Origin: Hydnum rufescens UP504
Taxonomy: Eukaryota; Basidiomycota; Agaricomycetes; Cantharellales; Hydnaceae
Reading direction: 5' to 3'
Assembly (NCBI GenBank): GCA_014904985.1
Contig: MU128951.1
Span: 145,097 to 209,096, forward strand
DNA: 64,000 nucleotides
Below the pieces are notes generated by a model. That model ran no database searches, was not told the origin of the DNA, and saw only the letters and a list, made by a program, of their open reading frames with translations. Below, piece after piece: positions 34,802 through 47,579 of the stretch. Position 1 is the stretch's first letter. The number at the start of each line of letters is the position of its first letter. The translations under genes and the position numbers were made by a program.

Positions 34802-36766
34802 CTAGATGCACGTATCGATTACTGTATCAGCTCTTCGTTCCAAAGACATGAAACCGAATTCACGTACATAATTCATTAATAATGGATGTAAATTAGGTCT
34901 TTGAGGGCGCGCTGGGGGCTGCAGTGTTGCCCGTGGCGAGACATTCAAATCGATTCTGTTGGCATGCGGCACGGAAGAGCCATTCTTGTTAGGGGTCACC
35001 ATTTCCCATACTTCTGTCCGCTTTGTCTTTGTGCACGTGCCCTCTTCAATCAATGACTGCGTTTTCGTCGTCGGTGACAAAGGCGCATTTTGGGGAAGCG
35101 ATGAATCGTGACCCTCGACTTCCATGTGGCTATTGGAGACACCATCGATAGGTTCCAAGGAAATTTCATCAGACTTCCCACTTGAGAACTTGAGCTGGGG
35201 CTTATATCCTGCTTCCCGCTCGATAGATCGCGGGAAGAAAATCTGACGGGAAATGTCCATCAGCTCGTCTTCTTGGGGACACGAGGCAAGGATACTTGCC
35301 AATAAGGTGACCGTAGATGACACGACCATGCCTATCCCACCCAGGGATGCGAGGAGATCTAAGCAAGGAATGAGTCTGGCACAAGGAGTTTCACAGTATA
35401 CTCTCTTACCGGTCCATAGCCTATTGCAACAAGAAATAAATGTCACGCGATCTGATGTAGGACATCTAGAGACTTACGGACTCTCGTTGACGTGAGGGTG
35501 AGCAGTGACACCGTCGACCGCCAGAATTAACAAAGGAATGAGCATGAGAAACCTAAAGATGACACGAGTGACCTGCAGGGAATCACATGTAAATGGGACA
35601 GCGGTTGCACCACAAATGCTCTCGCCGTACATTGAGGTTATGGAAAGTAGTCAATCGGACTACGACTTCTGGATCTCCTCCGGCGCTTTTCTAGCCCATG
35701 GAGAAAGACGTCAGGGACAAAAAAAAAGGGCGAAGAGTTGGATGCAGGAACTCACCACACGATTTACGAAGCCAGGGAAGACCCAGCTTGAGGGGGGAAT
35801 GTGGGTATTCCTTGGGCTGCTGGTAGGGGAAAGACATGGCTTACAGAACATGGATCGACCCGAGAGTAATCACAAGGCCAGATACACTGCCCCCCAGAAA
35901 AGTGAACGCCTCGCACTATGATAGAGATAGTAAAATTATAGAGGATCTAGGAAGAACACGAACAGTTGGTGCTAACCTTGAGGGGATCATGACGCGTAAA
36001 CCATGCGAGGAGCGGCATACCTACTACGGCAAGGATTGAACCAGCTGCCCAAGTTTTAAATTGGAGGGAACGGAACCAGGACGAGTGCTGAGGTTTCACT
36101 GTAATGAGAAAGAACCAAAACATGAGTTCCTCAAGATGGGTGACACTAGGAATAGCGTAAGCGTCAGCAAGTGCGAGCATGTTGAAACGGAATGCTTTAC
36201 ATTTCAAACGCCCATGCCCCGAGAACACCATGGCCAGAGGGACTATAAAGCGCCTGTTATGGGGTCTCCATAGCTGATATGGGTTGGGTACGACTGGTTA
36301 TGGAATTCAGCGTATCTCCAGAATGAATGAATGACATTCCAGCGTACCCCCGTGGCCAGGAAGGGCTACAAACCCTTCCCGATATTTTATCACCATCATA
36401 CCAACGCTATAGATTGCTAGGAGAGGGACTGATATCAAGTAGGTGAACTATGAGTCCGATACTATCTTTGCATTAATTCTCGAGGAGGAAAAAAAAGAGA
36501 GATCTCACTGTCATGACGCGTTTAAAAGCTCCAGAGTTTCTGCCGCGACCCCATCTACGAGGGAAATGAGGAAATGCAAGAGATGCGATGCGAAGAACAT
36601 ACCGGAGGCATTTAAATCTATCGAACTTCCAGAGATGCGATACGAAGAATCCAAGGAGCTGGGGTTATGTTCAGAGACAATTCAACAAGATGAGATGGTT
36701 GGAAATACAGACTGTGACGGAAATAATTGACCAGAGGGTGTAGACTGTTGGGCTGATGTGCGTCAT
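34802..36766 (-). CDS. Multi-pass membrane protein, unknown
   Basis: Predicted gene with several helices. It likely starts near 36766 (MTHISPTVYTLWSIISVTVCIS, first helix). Later blocks are LWRPHNRRFIVPLA, ELMFWFFLITV, LQFKTWAAGSILAVVGMPLLAWFTRHDPLK, VVVRLTTFHNLN, TRVIFRFLMLIPLLILAVDGV and GGIGMVVSSTVTLLASI. A soluble tail ends at 34802. The pattern resembles an Agaricomycete family of about seven helices with no assigned function; a receptor-like role is only a guess. One frame change near 36232 would be removed by one extra base. Confidence 0.6.
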
Positions 36767-39700
36767 ACTGGGCCAGCGACAGATGCAGACGGACAGCTAG
36801 GAGATTTTGAGGGAGGGAACTAATGGAAGGAATAAGAGGGTGGATGAACGGCAGCACTGTGAATTTGCGGATGCCCGCAAGGCGATTGTAGTATAAATTA
36901 GCTATAGATAGGCCTACTCAGCAATATGTATCCAAACCGCAGATTTCTCCCGAGTTCTCATGGCATCAGCAGGGCAACCGCCAGGTGCGCCCATGCGGGA
37001 CCCAGGGTCCTCTGTGCGGCGTAGCAGCTAGGCACTGCTGACCGCTGTAATTAGTGGCGGTGTTCATCTTGTTACTTGCTTCCGGCGGCCGGCGGGCTCG
37101 CGCCAGTCGCGCCGCCTGCAACCCATGGCTAGAGCGCTGCGAGTACTGCGAGCACTGCCTCGGTAGTCACTGCCTTATCCGGGGCAGAATCCTTGCGGCA
37201 CCTTTTCTTTTTCCCTTGGGAGCCAGTGCGAATCACGTATGATATCCTTTTCAGCGTCAGCACATGGAAACAGAGTCAACAGACGCTGATTGCATGGTCC
37301 CTGCATGTCTTCCCGGTACTCGGGTAAGCCAGCAGCCTTCATATGACTGCGGTGACGGGAATGCCGCGGGCAGGGACTCGTCACCAACCCCGGCATGGCT
37401 ACGGGATAGAATCGGAACTGTGGCACGCTCCTCGCCACTTTGTGCCCGGACCCTTGCTTGCAGAACCATGGTTCCCCTCACCCGGTCACAACCTTCTCAT
37501 TTCTGTGCCTTCAGTTTTAGGATCCGGCCTCTGCCTCTGCCTCTAACGACAATCCCAGAATCTCTGGTTTGATGGTTTTGAAGAGCTCGACGCCCCAGGG
37601 TTTTTCTCCATAAGAGCGGCCCGACGGAACTGTGGGCATCGGTCGAGGATGCACAGTAATCAAGGCGCCTGTTCTTACTTGCATATTCAACCTTCCTCGG
37701 TCGGGGCGGTGTACTGTCAATACACATAGACTTTCTTCGTTGTGTGATGTCGGGGCCTCGCCGAACAAGTGCACGGGAGTTTATGCAACGGAAATACGGC
37801 GATGGCGCCCTCCTTTTGCCTTGAGCTCTCGCCGTCCAACCCGGAACGAACACGATCATCTCCGAATCTATTGCTGCTGACGACGCCAAACCCTTGGTCT
37901 ACGCCCTGTCGCGTGTTGATCCGGACACATTCTTGCCTTCTTCAGATAGGTGTATTGACATTAGTGTTTCTGTCTACGCATCATTAAACTATTTGCCTGG
38001 GATTCTGTGACGATTGATCGGGGTCAGCAGTTTGCTTATAATATATGTGCGAGAGGTAGAAAGTACGATACGTGGGGTACTGCTGTCACTGGCTCATGAT
38101 GTCCGAGGATCCTTGTACTGGACTCACAGATCCCAACTCAAGGAGCTGATGGCTCAATCCGAGTCAATCGAGATCCAAATACGCGTTTTAAAGCAGGAAA
38201 TATTATTTTCCAAAACCATTTACCTTGACATAGCGACTGCTTGTACGTTGATGACCCTCAGACCACAGATAAGAGGGCCCCTGCGAGCCATAGTAAGGCT
38301 CAAGACCGTTTTGGAGGTGAATGACGCCGACTTAGGCCTCACAGGGCTTAAATTCCGTGAATTACCGTAGACTGGACTCCCGAAAAAATTTCCCGAACGC
38401 TCCCGCTACGCACCCACCAATTCCGAACTCTGATAGCAGGGAGTACTGCTGGAGAGTGTCTTTAAAAAAATGGCCCACCCCATGAGCCGAACCAGCATCA
38501 TAAGGTCTCCGAACAGGCACACTACCAACCACTCCGTGAACATCGACGCACCACTTCCCGAAAATATTCCAGTCATTCCGTGAACGTAGCATCCAAGTTT
38601 TCCAAATTCCGTAAAATACCTCTCCCGTAGCTCGCGGGGGTCGTACAAGGGGCCGGCCCGATGTAGTTTCAAGACAGCTCCTCCACAGATTCCATGTCAT
38701 AATCCGAACTATGGTCTACTGCGGTTGTTGGCCAAATATTTGGGAGAGATGCACGTGCCCCCTAAAAGTCGGGTCCCGTGACAGGCTGGAAATGCCCCCG
38801 ATCGGCTGCACTACACCATCTCCTTTCGAGGATGGTAGGCACACTTCAAGTTAAGGGAGACTAGCTACTGTCTATCCGGTGCATCAGGGAGTGCTTCCAT
38901 GGATATTTTTACTCTTCTCTATCATCTCGCTAGACTAGCTTTGCAAATCCTTTTCGGAACTTTTAAGAAGGTCGCTTTATGGTGCTATTATCCCACCATT
39001 ATTTGTGTCAGACTCGTCTACTTCCATCATTTGAATGTGTTCTTTGTCATCGTTCAGCAAAAAAGGCCCGGATGGATCGTGGTTTGCAAGAAAAACAGAG
39101 GAAGTAAGACTCGACTCGACTCGATCGACTCAATTTCGTTGAGCCAGCCACTGCAACACGACGCTAAGCAATTCCCCAGATTGATCCCGCGAGCCTAAAG
39201 AGTGAATACACCCCCCAGGGCCCGAAGTTATCTTGCAGTCACCAGGCACGTAGACCATCGACGGTAACCACCGATCGACCCGATCGTAATAGGGAAACCC
39301 TAAAATATTTATCGCAGGCATTGAATTGGTTCTTGTGAGATTTACTCCAAGGTCCCTATGCAACCCAAATGCCAGAGAAGCGCATGAGGTGCGGTCTCGG
39401 TCTCCTAGCATGCTTACTTTCCCAAGGGATCTTGATTTCTTAGAAGCATCTCAGGGAAAACACAAAATTCCCCATGGATGCGAGTGGTACGGTAAAAGTG
39501 TCTCTCTTGACCACTCCAAGTCCCGCAGGTAGGGAGAGTCCATCTGTTCCCCCTTTGCCAGCACCATCTCTCTGACCTTTTGTGCATTCGAGAGTCAATG
39601 GGATCTCAAACCTGGATGATGATGGCTTGAATTGTCATGTGTGATAGGTCCCCATCCAATAGAGACGGACAAGGCGCGCACTCTCAGCATACACGCTTTC

Positions 39701-40182
39701 CCATTCACTGTCATTCTTGATAAGGCTGCTTCGTCGTGTTTCTATGAGCCAATGAACAGCCTATGTGTGCTCTGCAGTGCGGGATAACACATCTTTCCTG
39801 CAGTTTCTAACAACGGCCAACTTGATTTATGGCGCCGTCCAACAGACGAACCAAGAATTGACGATCACTGCAGGTCGTCGACGAGCCTTCCTCTCTAAGA
39901 ATTATCCAAACAGAAGTGTGGAATATTGCAACCTGGACACCACCTGGGGTCATCCCATCGCAGTAGGGTATGCTGAATGCTTGGTTTCAAGGTTACGTCG
40001 TGCTCCCTGTTGATTGTCTCTATCTGCTACCCCGAGGCCACACAATACCCATGCCAGTGTGCGAACCTGTTGAAACCCCTACCACAAGGCGAGAGATACT
40101 CTCATTGGAGCCAATGCTCATGCGAATGATACATCGATAGCCGGGAAATCACAGTAAGAACGACCAGACGGATAAGTGAAAC
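36767..40182. other. Interval without a supportable gene
   Basis: Plus frames at 37264-37572, 38014-38370 and 38899-39198, and minus frames at 37497-37889 and 39130-39411, were examined. None shows a known motif or fits a chain of splice sites. 38350-38640 holds ATTCCGTGAA-type repeats. This may be old mobile-element sequence. Confidence 0.45.
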
Positions 40183-43100
40183 TTAGGAAACCATCACAGA
40201 GGGTTGCGGAGGAAGACCGGGAGGCGGGATCATACCCTGATCCTTCTTTGGCTTCTTCTTCTTAGCCTGGGGTGTAGCAGAAGGGCCAGCGTTGGGCTTT
40301 ATCGTGGCACCATTCGAAGAAACTGGCGCACTGCCCAGGCTTAGGACTGGTGCGGCACCATCTTGTTTCCCATCTTGTTTCGGAAGAGCCTTTGCCCTCT
40401 TCTTCGTTCCTGGGGTAACGGCCAAAGACACCTGCCCTAACGGCCCCATCTTGGTCTTGAGTACATTCAGAGGATCGTCTGGAAGGGACAGAGGAGGAGT
40501 GGATGGATCATTCAATGTTGGACGCGGAGGAATAACTTGAGATCCAACGCCAGGCAGTGTCGCCAGAGGTGACGATTGTGCTGGTGGGAGGGCAACGGTT
40601 GCTGTGGTATCCTGGATGTGTTCAAATCTGCCTCGGTAAAAGGGTTGGAGAAGACCAATTTGGGAGTCAAGTTTGCGCGAAGTGAGTGTGACAAAGGGTG
40701 GTGGTGGCGGAAATCGTAACAGAGGATCTTTGCTTGCAGTTCTGAAACATGTAGGTGAGAATCGGAAATAAAAAATGGGGTCGTAGAAACGTACCCTTCT
40801 GTGCCACGGGGATCTTTCTTCTTTGCATGTCCATGAAATAATTTAGAGGGAATAGAAAGAGAAGCCAGACCGAGCTCCTTGTCGAGCCCTAACTCCCTGA
40901 GCCCAAAGAAATCGTCACCAATGAAAGAGGAGAAATCACCCCTAATTAACTTGATTCAGTGAAAGGGCAAGGAAGGGATGGAAATCATAGCTGGGATTAC
41001 ATTACGAGTGCGTCTCCATCTTCTGCAAACAGCTCGTCGTCTTCTTGTGCATCGGCTTCTGCTTCGATCTACTCTGATGTTAGAAAGTTACAGTGGAAAA
41101 TCGGAAGAACTCACTTGTTCCTTATATGCTGTATCCAGTTTACGCTCTAGCTCCGACAATTTGATCCCGTATCTCTCAACGTCGTCTTTTATGTATCGCT
41201 CTAGATGCTGCACTTCGGTGATGCCCGATTCAAATAGTGCATGCAAAATGATTTCCTAAGATGGGATACAGACATCATCAACAGAAAGGAAATAGCGTCA
41301 AGGAGCTATGGCCTGACCTCCGATGTCATTTTATCTGAATGCTGATTGGAAAGAAATTGCATAGTTCGCCCGACGTTCATAATAAATTCGGCGGCCACAT
41401 CGTTCAGTACGTCTAAAGCAACCTTACTACTGCCTAGATGACACAGCGTGTTTCAACGTCAACGTGCACAAAGACGGAGAAGTAAAGAATCACAACAAAT
41501 ACTCACTCTCAAATCCAGCATGTTCCAGTAACAGTGCACAGTTGAATTTCAGTGCGTGGGATGCAATAGCTGAGCCGCCTTCGAGCGGTATTGTGAGTGG
41601 GCCAGAGTCTGGTGGTGCAGCAGGAGGTGCATCAGGTAATCGTAACACTGGAGCAGGCCGCGTCGTTGATTCCGAGTTGGGACCACTTTGAGCAGCATTA
41701 CTAGCCATGAGGACGGCATGGGTCCGACGAATGCGTCGTAAAGTATCCACATTCTTGTACATTGCAGCCTTCAGCCCTCCTGGCTTGCGTAACTTCGTCG
41801 TTGAAGGGTCGTCATGGGACCTGATCACCAACTTAAGTGTTGCATACTTTTGGGACACCTCACAACAACTCACTTCTTTATCGTCCTCGCTTTGGATGTC
41901 GAGTACGCTATACTTGGAGTGCGATGTGGCTGCGGCAAATGAGGGATTCCATTTCCGAGGAGGAAGTTGGACCCAACAGCGCCCCACCAGGATCCGAGGA
42001 GCTCTCCATCCTCCAAAATGCGTGGAGTCAATGAGTTCGGAGAATATGAGGTGTCGAAACGGGGGCGTTTTCGAGGACGATTGGATATTTCTTCTCCATC
42101 ACTATACACGGATCGGTCTCTGCTAGTGGGGCATGGAGCGTTGGGATTGATGCGTCGAGGGTAGAATGAGGCACACCTCTTATCGTGAACAGTTCCTGTA
42201 CCCAGGATAGTCTGAAATTCCCGCCCAATGAAGCCACTCTCTTGGTCCTGCCCCGAAACGCGTCTGAGAGTTTCTTTCGAAGGTGTTGAGAACCATCATG
42301 AGGGATAAAGCCATTACGAGGATCAATTAAACCAGAAGGGGGAGTCTTTGACGGCCCTGCGCCCGCGGAGTCCAGATAGCGTTGCATATCAAGGTCAAGT
42401 TCGCGATATTGATGCATGGAGCGTGGTGTTCGAATAATGGCGGGATCGTCGAGCAGGGCAGAAAGAGAGCGAGAGGGCTTAACGAGGTGTTGCCTGGTAG
42501 ACGAGTGAAGTGGTGGGGGTTCCCACGCCTTGTAGGGCTAACTACAAACATACATCAATATTGCATCAGCCAAAGGATCCTGTACGTGTAAAGGATGTTT
42601 ACCCCTGCCATTCGGAAGTTGAACTCGTTCTTCGGGCATTGGAGTGGGTATTCCATTTGGGATCTTCGAAGCTTTGAGCTTGATCTTCATCTTTGGCGAA
42701 GTATCAGGGGTATGGTGAGAGTCTCTGCCATTCGTCTCTGGCGTGTGCGTCGGTGACGGAAGCGCGCCGTGAGACGTGCCATTAACAGAGATAGTCATCG
42801 GTGGAACACGCTCCGCACTGCCTAATATCCGTTCGACGGCCTGATCCGCCTTTTTACGCATGAATACAGTTGAGCGGCGCAAAGGATGTGACTAAAAACA
42901 CCAGGTATAGGCCACATTGCATTGCGAACCTATGTCAGACGTACCAGATCGGAGTTATACGCTAAACAATTATCCCATATCAGATTAAGGTCGTCGACAA
43001 ATTCGCGCCGCGTCTTATAACTGTGGCTTTTGACCTTCTTGGCCATAGTTCCCAGATCCATAGGATGCTTGATCACTGGAAGTCATAGTATTTTAGAAAA

Positions 43101-43723
43101 AGAGGACTAAGACCCAAATCCGAGTTCCCGGTCACCTATATCGTAGCCTGGAGCCTCGTTACGTCTCACGGGTTTGAGAAAAGGGTGGGCGTGTTCCTGC
43201 AATAGCGAGAGTTTATGTGGGTATTGGGATACGATACGGTATCATTCGTGGCTCACTGTGCTACGGAGCTCCGCAAGTATCTTTTCGAGAGCATCATAAA
43301 AGCCTTCAGACGACGTGGCATCCTATACGACGCGAGCCAGCGCTTCAGAACTGGTAATTCCTTTGCGGCAAAATCCGACCAGTGACTTACTCTGCTGTCG
43401 CGAACTTGGGTCAAGAGTTGAGTGATATCGACATTGGCATGCGATAGGTCAAGATGATGGGACTCAATGGATTTAAGGAGGTGCTGTAGGATTGGAGACC
43501 AACGAAATCAATGACGATCGACGCGCATAACGAACGACCTCAAACAGCCCACCTTCATGGCGCGCGGCCGGCAGGGCTGAAGCACAACCAAGGAATGTAT
43601 AGCCAGTCCTTCGGCGGGATGAGATGTGTGTCTTGGAAGTGGAGGAGTGGCTGCAGTCGTCGGCTTTACACTCGTTCCTATTGACCTCGGAAATTGCCGG
43701 GCCTCCGATTCCGCTCTTGGCAT
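40183..43723 (-). CDS. SPT7: SAGA complex subunit SPT7
   Basis: Multi-exon gene. The upstream part reads [24 protein letters not shown] bromodomain follows at 43150-42930 ([34 protein letters not shown]), continuing into [19 protein letters not shown], the usual Spt7 extension. Near 41520-41150 is a histone-fold region ([25 protein letters not shown]). The C-terminus (stop at 40183) is Lys/Pro-rich ([10 protein letters not shown]). Spt7 scaffolds SAGA and pairs with Taf10. The 5' end is uncertain: the ATG at 43723 lies only 3 bp from the likely start of the divergent transporter. Confidence 0.85.
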
Positions 43724-43726
43724 ACA

Positions 43727-46202
43727 ATGGTGAGGCTAGTAATAGTTATCTTCTCACCCTCGTCTGATGTGGGCATTGTTTTCAGTCTTATGTGCAGATT
43801 GCTTCTGATGAGACCGCCCTTCACCAAGGCCCTGTCCGGACACGTCGTCTAGCTCATGGTGCATTTCTTGCGCATGCGAATGGGAGAGTATCGTACGGGT
43901 ATGGACCGTCTGGTGATTTTCCTCGATTTTTGGTGGCGTTGTCTGGTTCTATAAACATTGTTTCTCCTTAGGACTCTATGGTATGATTCAGAATCGGTAT
44001 GTTCTGTGCTGTGGGTTATTCGCCAGCATAGGAGGCTTAACGTACGTACAGCAGTAGTGAGGATTCCGTATGACAGAGTCTCACTCTTGGCGAATAGGTT
44101 CGGCTATGACCAGGGTGTCATTGCAAACCTTCTGGTGATGGAAGATTTTCAGCGACAGTTTCCTGCCAGTCCATTACAGCAAGGCGCACTCAGTACGCGC
44201 TCCTCGTTCTCTCTCGTTGTGTACGGCTTATAAAGATCATAGCCGCTGTCCTTGAGCTTGGCGCTCTGAGTGGAGCCCTTATTTCAGGTGCCTTTTCTGA
44301 CTCTGTTTCTCGGGGGAGAAGCATAGGAATAGCATGTGGTCTGCTTGATCAAACGGTAGAACCATGTTCTGCATTTGACGCAAATGTCCCCAGCGGTATT
44401 CTGTATAGGATCAACTCTTCAGACTGTATCAGGCACTCTTGGTCAACTGTCGTTGGGGCGCTTAATCGGAGGTGTTGGAATTGGAAGCTTAAGGCATGCC
44501 TTGCTCTGGCTTGTCACTTCCTTCGCTTATCACACCGTTCTGTCTCAGTATGCTCTGCCCCCTCTACATGTCCGAGATTAGGTCTAGGATCTTATTAGAT
44601 GCTGGAGCTTCTGAGCACTGAATCCCTTGATGCAGCCCCCCAGAGACCAGGGGTTCTTTACTATCAATTGAACAATTCTCGATAGTCCTTGGCGTTGTTT
44701 TCGGCTTCTGGATAGGTTTTTTTACCCGGAACAGTCCGTCACTATGGTGCTTCCCATTGGTCGGATTCTTGTGTAACTGGCTTCTTTCTAGTATCTGGTT
44801 CATGGTCTTGGCGGCTCCCACTAGCTGTCCAAATAATTCCGGGCCTTCTACTCGCTGCTGGTTCCTTCCTTCTTCCTGCTTCCCCTCGTTTCCTTGTTTC
44901 CCGTAACCAGATCAATGAAGCACAACGTGTGCTGGAGAAACTTCGGATAGGCAAGTCTGGCGGAATTGATGACCTGCTCCAGGTTCGTTCGAGCTATGTT
45001 TACTTCTGTACGAGTCTGAAGAATACGTTAGATCGAGATGTTGGAAATGAGAGTTGAAGCCGCCCTCATCGCTGATCAGAACGGCGCACCAGGAACGAAG
45101 AGAGGCTCAATATGGGGTCGATGGGCTCTACTCTTCACTGAGCAATATAAAACCCAGACCTGGATCGGCATCCTCGTTATGTTCTTTCAGCAATGGACGG
45201 GAATTAACGCTGTGCTCTACTATGCTCCCTTCATGATGCGTAGTATGGGGGTGCGCGGAGATACTGTGATGCTGATTTCTTCAGGTTTTGTCAGCATAAT
45301 GCAGTTTCTCTCAGTCATTCCGGCAATAATCTATATTGATCGACTAGGTGGGGCTCTATCCCCACTGAAGTATCCCTGGGTACCTCACATCTTCTTTCAG
45401 GTCGTCGCCCTCTTCTCATGGGTCAGCCTTATTATTCAAATGCTCACGATTGTGCCCGGCTCATGAGGTATATTAGGTGGAGCTATAATTATGGCATTTT
45501 CGCACGCTTCCATCGCTGCTTTGGTATAGTCCTTAATCTCCATGGATGTAATTGATTTGAACTTTGTCCCAAGGTATGGTATGGTCAGGGTGATTGGGCC
45601 GCCCACCGGAATATCGCATGGTCTGCGGTCTCGTATGTTTCATTATATTCATATTCCTTTCAAATTCTGACGTATGCCTTTCAAGAATGATATATCTTTT
45701 CACTGCGGGGTATGGCGGGAGTTTCGGCCCGGTTGCGTGGGTGGTGAGTTAGGACGTTCCTGCTTCACTAAGTTCTTATGGGAATATTTGTGATAGCTCC
45801 CCAATGAAATATTTCCCTTAACCATACGTAGTCAGGGTGTAGGACTTTCCACGGCGTCCAATTGGTGCAACAACTGTATGCGAGTTTCTGTTGATGTCTC
45901 GACTCCTACAGCTGTCTGATGCCTTTTGGAAGTCCTAGTAGGACTGATCACTCCCTCCCTTATCTCTGTCTCTCCAGCGTAAGTATTCAAATGAGTATCT
46001 CGTAGTGATATTGCACAAAGTATTCTTTCACAGAGCAACGTATATGCTCTTCTCTTGCGGCTGTGTTGCGGCGTTCTTCTGGTCAAAATACCTTGTACCC
46101 GAAACCCGCGGACGATCACTGGAAGAAATGGACACCCTGTTCGAATCAGCTGTAGGGCAGGAGATTGCGCAACGGAAACAACAAGTGGGACACCGTAGCT
46201 AG
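43727..46202 (+). CDS. MFS sugar transporter
   Basis: Many short exons, all readable without a frameshift. The N-terminus is M joined to SYVQIASDET, with GPVRTRRLAHGAFLAHANGR. Transporter blocks are GYDQGVIANLLVMEDF, GALSGALISGAFSD, LGRLIGGVGIGSL, PLYMSEI then PPETRGSLLSIEQF, PASPRFLVSRNQINEAQ, QQWTGINAVLYYAPF, GRRPLLMG joined to GAIIMAFSHA, TAGYGGSFGPVAWV, PNEIFPLTIRSQGVGLSTASNW and VPETRGRSLEEMDTLF. These are the sugar-porter signatures (PESPR-like, PETRG, GRR), pointing to a plasma-membrane hexose or related sugar carrier with 12 helices. The substrate cannot be told from sequence. Confidence 0.88.
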
Positions 46203-47579
46203 TCCCGGATATTCTCAATCGCTCACGCGTTCCGTCTTCATAGATTGAAAATGCTCTTGGTCTCCCGCAGTTGGTTGCGTTAGTCCTGGACGGCCCGTAG
46301 CGGCCGTGCTGTTCTACTACCTTCAATTGCGATCCAGATTATACATATCTTGTTGAACGCAGTGTTTCCCTGCTGGTTGCCAAGCGCAGCTATAGGTTAT
46401 TCGAGGGCAACGAGTACAAGTACGTCGTGGATCATAGTAAGATGATTGCCGATCTACCACCCGCAGTTGAAAATAGTCAGGCGAAAGCCACTCGAAAATG
46501 CGTACCTCCATTAAAGCACCTCAGAATGGCCAGCCGCACATATTGATAGCCGACGATGGTCATGGCGAGATTAGCAAATGAACGTCTGTGCACGCTGTCG
46601 GGCGGGCTCCCATGCTGCACATGCACGGGTTTGTGCCACGCACCAGGAGCACTCATCCAATATATGTACGAGGCGCTCACCCCTTATTCAGTCAGGTACA
46701 CGATTGTTCCATGAGCGCAAAAGAGAAAGCAAGAGCTCCGTAGGATGATGTGTGCACGCTTCCAGACTTAGCAAATACGACTACGTGACCTAGAAGAAAT
46801 TCTAGAATCGCAATGCATAGCGCCATCATGGAAAAACAATGTACATACACGCTGTGTATTAGAGGCTTCGCTGGGGCATTCTCCTTGAAGTATTAAGGCC
46901 TTCGGGGTGCATGATAGTCACATACCGTCATACTCACTCGGCATTGTCGATTAGGTAGTTTACAATCACTTGTCTGCCTGGAAGGGTGTGTGATTGCCAA
47001 TTCAGAATGGTATTCCCGCCTTCCTGTATTCCTCTACACCTGGGCTCAGGGGTTCCGATCCTCTCAAGTGCATGCAGCTTTTACACATAATACCTTGGTC
47101 GCAGCTCGGTGGGAATGTACGGGGCGTAGTAACCCTTCGCAGGGAGGGCGACCATCGGACCGCTCATTAGAATTGGAGTGAGAGTAAGAGGAGATAAGGG
47201 ATTAGATCATAGTATGCAGACAAAGTATTCAGTGTGGTATACTATCAATTGATATCCATGAGCATTGATAGGCATGCAGCATAAAACATCTAATCGGGAT
47301 GGTCGAGCAGTCTCCTAGCCGGAAAATCGATCGCCGTTCGGATCTGGAGATGCAAGTTAGAAGGCCTGCCTGGACCACGTAAATGCCAATTCAAGGGTTG
47401 ACCAAATCGTCAAAGCAATTACACAGCAACATTTTGGCCACTCTGAGAGCCACATCGGTCACTAGTTCCCATGGTGCTGGTCAACGTACTCATATCGTGG
47501 TCCTGGCTATGAGCGAGAATGTGGTCATACCTCTATCGGAGTTTGCCGGGGTGGCAGTACACTCAAAACTTGCAGCAAA
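46203..47579. other. Intergenic interval with one coding-like stretch
   Basis: At about 46310-46545 the plus strand reads protein-like for about 75 codons (DPDYTYLVERSVSLLVAK, DHSKMIADLPPAVENS) and ends at a stop. I cannot join it to other exons or name it. The rest shows nothing. Confidence 0.35.

Noticed and set aside
37497..37889. Minus-strand 130-codon frame with RGRGRGR end
   Set aside because: Low-complexity translation of repeats on a shadow strand; no splice sites or family motif.
45330..45490. Pseudogenisation of the sugar transporter (apparent stop after VPGS)
   Set aside because: An intron from GTCAGC to ATATTAG joins GRRPLLMG to GAIIMAF in frame and removes the stop.
47035..47080. 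tRNA-like B-box (GGTTCCGATCC)
   Set aside because: No matching A-box, acceptor stem or cloverleaf could be formed around it.
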